DNA of 17,234 nucleotides from Candidatus Accumulibacter vicinus (GTDB taxonomy: Bacteria; Pseudomonadota; Gammaproteobacteria; Burkholderiales; Rhodocyclaceae): the NCBI GenBank assembly GCA_002425405.1, contig DIME01000021.1, positions 1-17,234 of the forward strand. The letters are read 5' to 3'. Below the pieces are notes generated by a model, which worked only from the letters and a program-made list of their open reading frames with translations, was not told the DNA's origin and ran no database searches. This document shows positions 13,282 through 17,234 of this stretch, in pieces. Made by a program: the position numbers and the translations under genes. The stretch's first letter is position 1. The number at the start of each line of letters is the position of its first letter.

Positions 13282-16167
13282 TCACCAAACAACTCCCCCC
13301 ATGCCTGGAATGGCGTCAGCAGGGCGCTCGACCGGCAGCGCATACGAACCCTTCAGTTGCGCCAACGTCGCCTGCTGAACCGTGACTGGAACAGCTGGTA
13401 GCACGTTCTGTGCGGCTTTCAGGGTATCGCTCAGGCCGTCGTCCGAACGCGCATCCAGCAGCCACTCCAGGCGCGCCGTGTTGACTGGCACACGGGCCGG
13501 CCAGCTGATCTCGGTCGATTGATTGGCCGCCAGGGTGAAGCGCAGTCGCTGTTCTGGCAGAACCGTGGAGCCAGCCGCGTGGATGCGGAGAGGGCGCGCC
13601 ATGAATTCACCGCTGACCGCATGGTCAGTCGTGTTGCGTAGCGTTGCCTGGGCTGTGAACGTGTCGCCTTCACGCATCATTTGCGGCAGGCCGGCGAGAA
13701 TCTGCAGGGGCTTGGTGCTATGGATGTACGTGTCGCCGAATCCAAACAGATCCGTGCCCGCCTGCGCCACGGCGACGATGCGGAATTCACTGAGTGAGTC
13801 GTTGAGAGGCACCTCGACCGTTGCCTGGCCTTCGGCGTCGAGGATCACGCGGCCGCGCCAGAGCAGCAGCGTGTCGAACAGATGGCGCACCGGGCTCGCC
13901 CTTTCGTCGGCTTCGAAAGTCATTTTTTCAGCCGATGGCGCGGCCGCTGCCCCTCCTCGAGACTCGACAGCGTTGGCGAGGCCAAAAGCCGGCTTGATCA
14001 CCAGTTTGCTCAAAGTGGTTGCATGTTTCACCGCATAATTGCGGCGTTTGAACATGGCCGACAAGATGTCCCACGAGGGATTAGCGGCAAGCTGCAGCAA
14101 CGCCTCGTCCACGACGGCCAAGGCAACCTCGGCGCCTGCGGGCAGTGGGCTGCCGTCGGCCCGCCTGACCTCTATACGTACTTTCGCCTTGTCGCGGGTT
14201 CGGTAACTAGCACGGTCGGCGCTCACCTTGACGTCGAGCTTGAACGCCTCTGGTGGGATTTCTATTTCGGCGCCTCCTAGCTTGAACCAGGGCCTGCCCG
14301 GATCAGGACCTTCGGCCAGCCTCTTCTCCGAACCCAACTCGCTACGGCCGCTGACGGCCGCCACCGAAATGTACATGTTGGGGGCATAACGGCCCTTGAC
14401 CGGAATCTCGATCGACTCGACCGTATGGTTGAAATGCCGGACCCAAGTTTCGACGATCCCCTCACGTTCGAGTGCGATCAGGGCGCTGGATGGAGCGAAG
14501 GGAACACGCACCTGTACTTTGGCCGTTTCGCCTTCGACATAGCGGCGCTTGTCTGGCAGCACCTCGAGCTTCGCTTGCGGATGGTGCCAGGCGCCAGCAT
14601 CGCTCCCGAGAACCCTGGTTGAGTGGCTGCTGGAGGCTACCCTGCCGGCGCCGTCGGTGACGCTTGCGCGCAAGCTCACCTGGCCACTCTCGTTCAACAC
14701 TACGGAGCAGCGAAGAAGGCCATGGTCGTCGGTGGTCCCACTGCACAGGCTGGGCAGTTCCGATGTTGAACTGCTGCTGTCATAACGGAATAGGCCATCA
14801 CCGGTGCGAACCTGCTTGTAGGTTGTCTTCATCAGCGTACCGTCGACCGTTACAGCAACACCCTTGCACGCCTTGCCGTCCGGCCCGAGCGCTACGACCT
14901 GCAGCGGCATCGGTGTGCGTGCCGAAACCCAGTTCGCGGCCTTGATGCCGAGCAGCACGGCGGTCGGCCACAGCCGAACGCTGGCCGACGCGGTCTGGAT
15001 TTCGCCGTTGGCATCTGCGAACTTCATTTCGCTGACCAAGTCGGTTGGCTGATCGATGGCAGGAATGTTGTCAATCACGGCACGGCCCTGACCGTCTGCA
15101 TCAAGAGCCACTTCAATGTTTTCCGCGATCACGCGATATGGGGTAAGGCGAGCGGAGTGCCGGGCATCGATCCGATCGGCGCCGCCAAACATGTTGAAGC
15201 GATAGTCGTCGTATCCTGAGAAAAGGATCGACGCTGTCCGCAATGCCGCCTTGACATTGACAAGCTGGTGCACACCGCCACCGCCGAGGTAGCTGAGCTT
15301 GAGGTCGACGGGAACGGCCCGCGGTGCGATCTGCGCCTCGCGCGGCGGCAGGACTTCGGCCTTCATGGTCGGGAGACGGAATTCCTCGACCCGGAATTCC
15401 ACTGACTCATTCGCATAAGGGGTGTCGTAGCGGCCGGATGTGAGGTTGACGATTACACGATATCCACCCAAGGGGGCATCGGCGGGAATTTTCCATTGGG
15501 AGATTGCCGTACTGGTGCCCGGCAGGTTTTCCGGTGATAGTTCAAAGCTCCGATGGCTCGCTACATGCAGGACCGAAACCGTCATCGGCTGGTCTACGAC
15601 GGCAAAGCCCAGGCTGGTCGGTTGACGGAGGATGTGCTTCATGCTGACCGTCTCGCCGGCACGAAAGAGGCTGCGGTCGAGCACGGTGTGGACCATCAGA
15701 GAGGGGTCGGTCGGCACATAGCCAGACAGACCGTAACCAGCCGTACTGTGCCAGTCGGAGAATGTCATTCCGAAATCGTCTGCAAGGCGCGCCGTGATCA
15801 GGTAGCTTGAGGAACGACCGGAGCAATGGCGATTCAACGGCAGTTTGTCGGCAGGAATACGAGACAGACCATCGGAGTCGGTAATGCCTTGCCAAACCTG
15901 CCTTCCATCGCAGGCGGATATCCTGATATCAGCGCCAGCAACGGGTTTCCCTTCGTCCAGGCTGGTAACCCAGACCAGGGCGTTTTCCTGCGAGCGTCGG
16001 AAATGTAGGGCGAGATTGGTCACCAGGGCAGCAGAGGCGATGTGGCGCTTCTCGGTCGGTTTCGCGCCGGGCACTCTTGTACTCGAAACTTCGAGCAGGT
16101 ACAGACCCGGTCGTCCCAATTCGATGCCGAGGACTTCACGCACCCGTTCGTCATGGTGCTTGAGCAA
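13282..16167 (-). pseudogene. Alpha-2-macroglobulin-family protein, central part, truncated
   Basis: A 961-codon frame holding the middle of a bacterial alpha-2-macroglobulin, a periplasmic protease-trapping protein. Visible are the macroglobulin segment with LVTNLALHF and WVTSLDEGKPVAGA (about 49-79), and VLDRSLFRAGETV (about 163-175). A bait-region-like block lies near 540-690. The conserved RGRVILDAEGQATVEVPLNDSLSEFR, near 790-820, is typical of the A2M core domain. The frame stops at GMGGVVW, just where the thioester/terpenoid-cyclase-like domain should begin, so that domain and everything after it are absent. There is no proper start: the first usable codon is TTG at 16167, although the frame is open to about 16221. 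The 5' part lies in another frame directly upstream. I read it as a pseudogene remnant; a sequencing or assembly error is the alternative. Confidence 0.85.
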
Positions 16168-16181
16168 GATCCTGTTCTCGA

Positions 16182-17066
16182 CTAAACATCGGAGAGGGTA
16201 AGCGTGATTGCTTCCAGCTTGCTACGTAGTACCGGCGCTGTGAAATGGACGGAAATGGGCTGATCGAAGGGGCACTCGATATTTTTTCCCCACCCGCAGC
16301 GGTAGTCAAAAGCCAACGGCCCGCGTACCGTGAAGTTGAAGGTCTGATCCTTTTCGCTGCTGACGCCGCTCGCTGAACGGATATCCTTTCCCCAGACCAG
16401 ACTGACGGCCGCAGAGGTGGGTAATTCGCCTTCGCACTTCAAAGCGAGCATTTCCGAAACGCCTGGCGGCCTGTTGCTCTTGTATCCATGTTGTTCAACG
16501 AGCTTGTCGCGTTCTTCTTCGCCCAGCACGACGATCTTTCTGGTTTCGTTGGCAACAAGGCATCGAGCGTTCTCGATGACGCTCGTCCTGTCTGCTGTCG
16601 CATTGACGCCAAGTAGCCAGACCTGTTTTTCCCTTAGGCTGCGTTCCTCCTGGTAGGGTCTGCTGAAAACTATCTTTGGTCCGCCGGTAGTAAACCGGTA
16701 TTGCTCTGCGGCCAAAACCGGCTCCCCGGCGAGCGATTGCAATCCCGTCCGGAGTTTGAAGGCACAGGCAATGCCTGCGGGCAAGTCCTGTTCAAAGTCA
16801 TAGACCCAGATCGTCGGATCAACCCAGCGTCCCTGCCCCTTCTCCAGGCAGTCAACGGAAAAGGGATCCTGCGCGCGCGGATCGCCAAAGGCTGTCATGG
16901 GTTTCGAAAAACGCGCCGCAACCTGGCGAACCTTCGCGATTTCACCCTGCGGCGAGAAATAGAGCAACTCCGGCGCCATCGAAGCGGCTCGTGAGCGAGG
17001 CTGCGCATGGCTAAGCATCGAAATGAACGAGAGGGCGATCGCGACATATATGGGTGCCTTGTTCAT
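16182..17066 (-). pseudogene. Alpha-2-macroglobulin-family protein, N-terminal part
   Basis: The 294-residue 5' piece of the same macroglobulin gene. It begins with a Sec signal peptide (MNKAPIYVAIALSF to about SHA, residue 22); no lipobox is seen. The ATG at 17066 has AAGGAAG close upstream, so I prefer it to the longer frame starting at 17147. The mature part is an all-beta N-terminal region containing ELLYFSPQGEIAKVRQVAARFSKPM and later DYRCGWGKNIECPFDQPISV, typical of the N-terminal Ig-like region of large bacterial A2Ms. It ends abruptly at TLTLSDV with a TAG. The next frame resumes within about 20 bases but shifted, and apparently without the segment that normally lies between. A truncated secreted protein could still be made. 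Confidence 0.8.
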
Positions 17067-17106
17067 GTGCTTCCTTGATGCTGGTGAAGGGGAGCGGCCT
17101 GAATGG

Positions 17107-17147
17107 TTGACCATGACATGCCATTTGAATGATGGCATGTCAGTCAA
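17107..17147. repeat. Strong inverted repeat upstream of the macroglobulin gene
   Basis: TGACATGCCAT (17114-17124) and ATGGCATGTCA (17132-17142) are a perfect 11-base inverted repeat with a seven-base loop. TTGAC (17107-17111) and GTCAA (17143-17147) extend it with a two-base bulge, giving 16 pairs in all. It lies 41-81 bases upstream of the macroglobulin start codon. No T-tract follows on either strand, so it looks more like an operator or a structured leader than an intrinsic terminator. Confidence 0.6.
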
Positions 17148-17234
17148 GATAGTACATCTTTATTTGTCATTGACGGTTGCCAGCCAAATCACGGTTGGCG
17201 CGACCCGGGTGTGTCTAACGGTCATGACTTTTCC

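Overview
This window is high-GC proteobacterial chromosome. The gene content and synteny fit a betaproteobacterium, most likely Rhodocyclales (Accumulibacter or Dechloromonas-like). The support is the frataxin cyaY divergent from an lptM-lysA pair, a short FeoB, a fused oxidoreductase-SelD, and a sigma70 tRNA promoter of betaproteobacterial type. The genus is an inference from memory of gene order, not a search result.

Layout, left to right. 1-690: a very Ala/Pro-rich small lipoprotein on the minus strand, then a tRNA-Asp(GTC) with its own extended -10 promoter on the plus strand. 856-6658: a tightly packed minus-strand operon read right to left. It encodes a bifunctional FAD oxidoreductase-selenophosphate synthetase, a PhnD-like periplasmic binding protein, a PhnC-like ATPase and two PhnE-like permeases. 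The transporter looks like a phosphonate system by fold, but its linkage to selD and the sequence of the binding protein point to selenium oxyanion (selenate or selenite) uptake feeding selenophosphate synthesis.

6659-7086 is a 428-bp intergenic region. It holds a palindrome on the selD side, a possible gene remnant, a Fur-box-like palindrome inside a candidate promoter, and a structured leader ahead of the plus-strand feo operon. 7087-10949: feoA, feoB, a 91-residue single-span protein with a C-x2-C-x2-C-x2-C cluster, and an OprB-type outer-membrane porin. Overlaps or near-contact suggest one transcript, which would span a route from outer membrane to cytoplasm for ferrous iron or a related solute.

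10978-12764: cyaY on the minus strand, and lptM followed by lysA on the plus strand with only 33 bp between the divergent starts. 12841-13068: a small FmdB-type zinc-ribbon gene convergent with lysA. 13282-17066: the remains of a large alpha-2-macroglobulin-family gene on the minus strand. It is broken into two reading frames, probably with an internal deletion, and has lost its thioester-domain end. A strong inverted repeat lies just upstream of its start.

The functional themes are selenium supply, iron uptake and use (feo, cyaY), and envelope functions. The least ordinary signals are the selenium transporter-synthetase operon, the porin and Cys-cluster protein in the feo operon, the structured feo leader, and the decayed macroglobulin locus.
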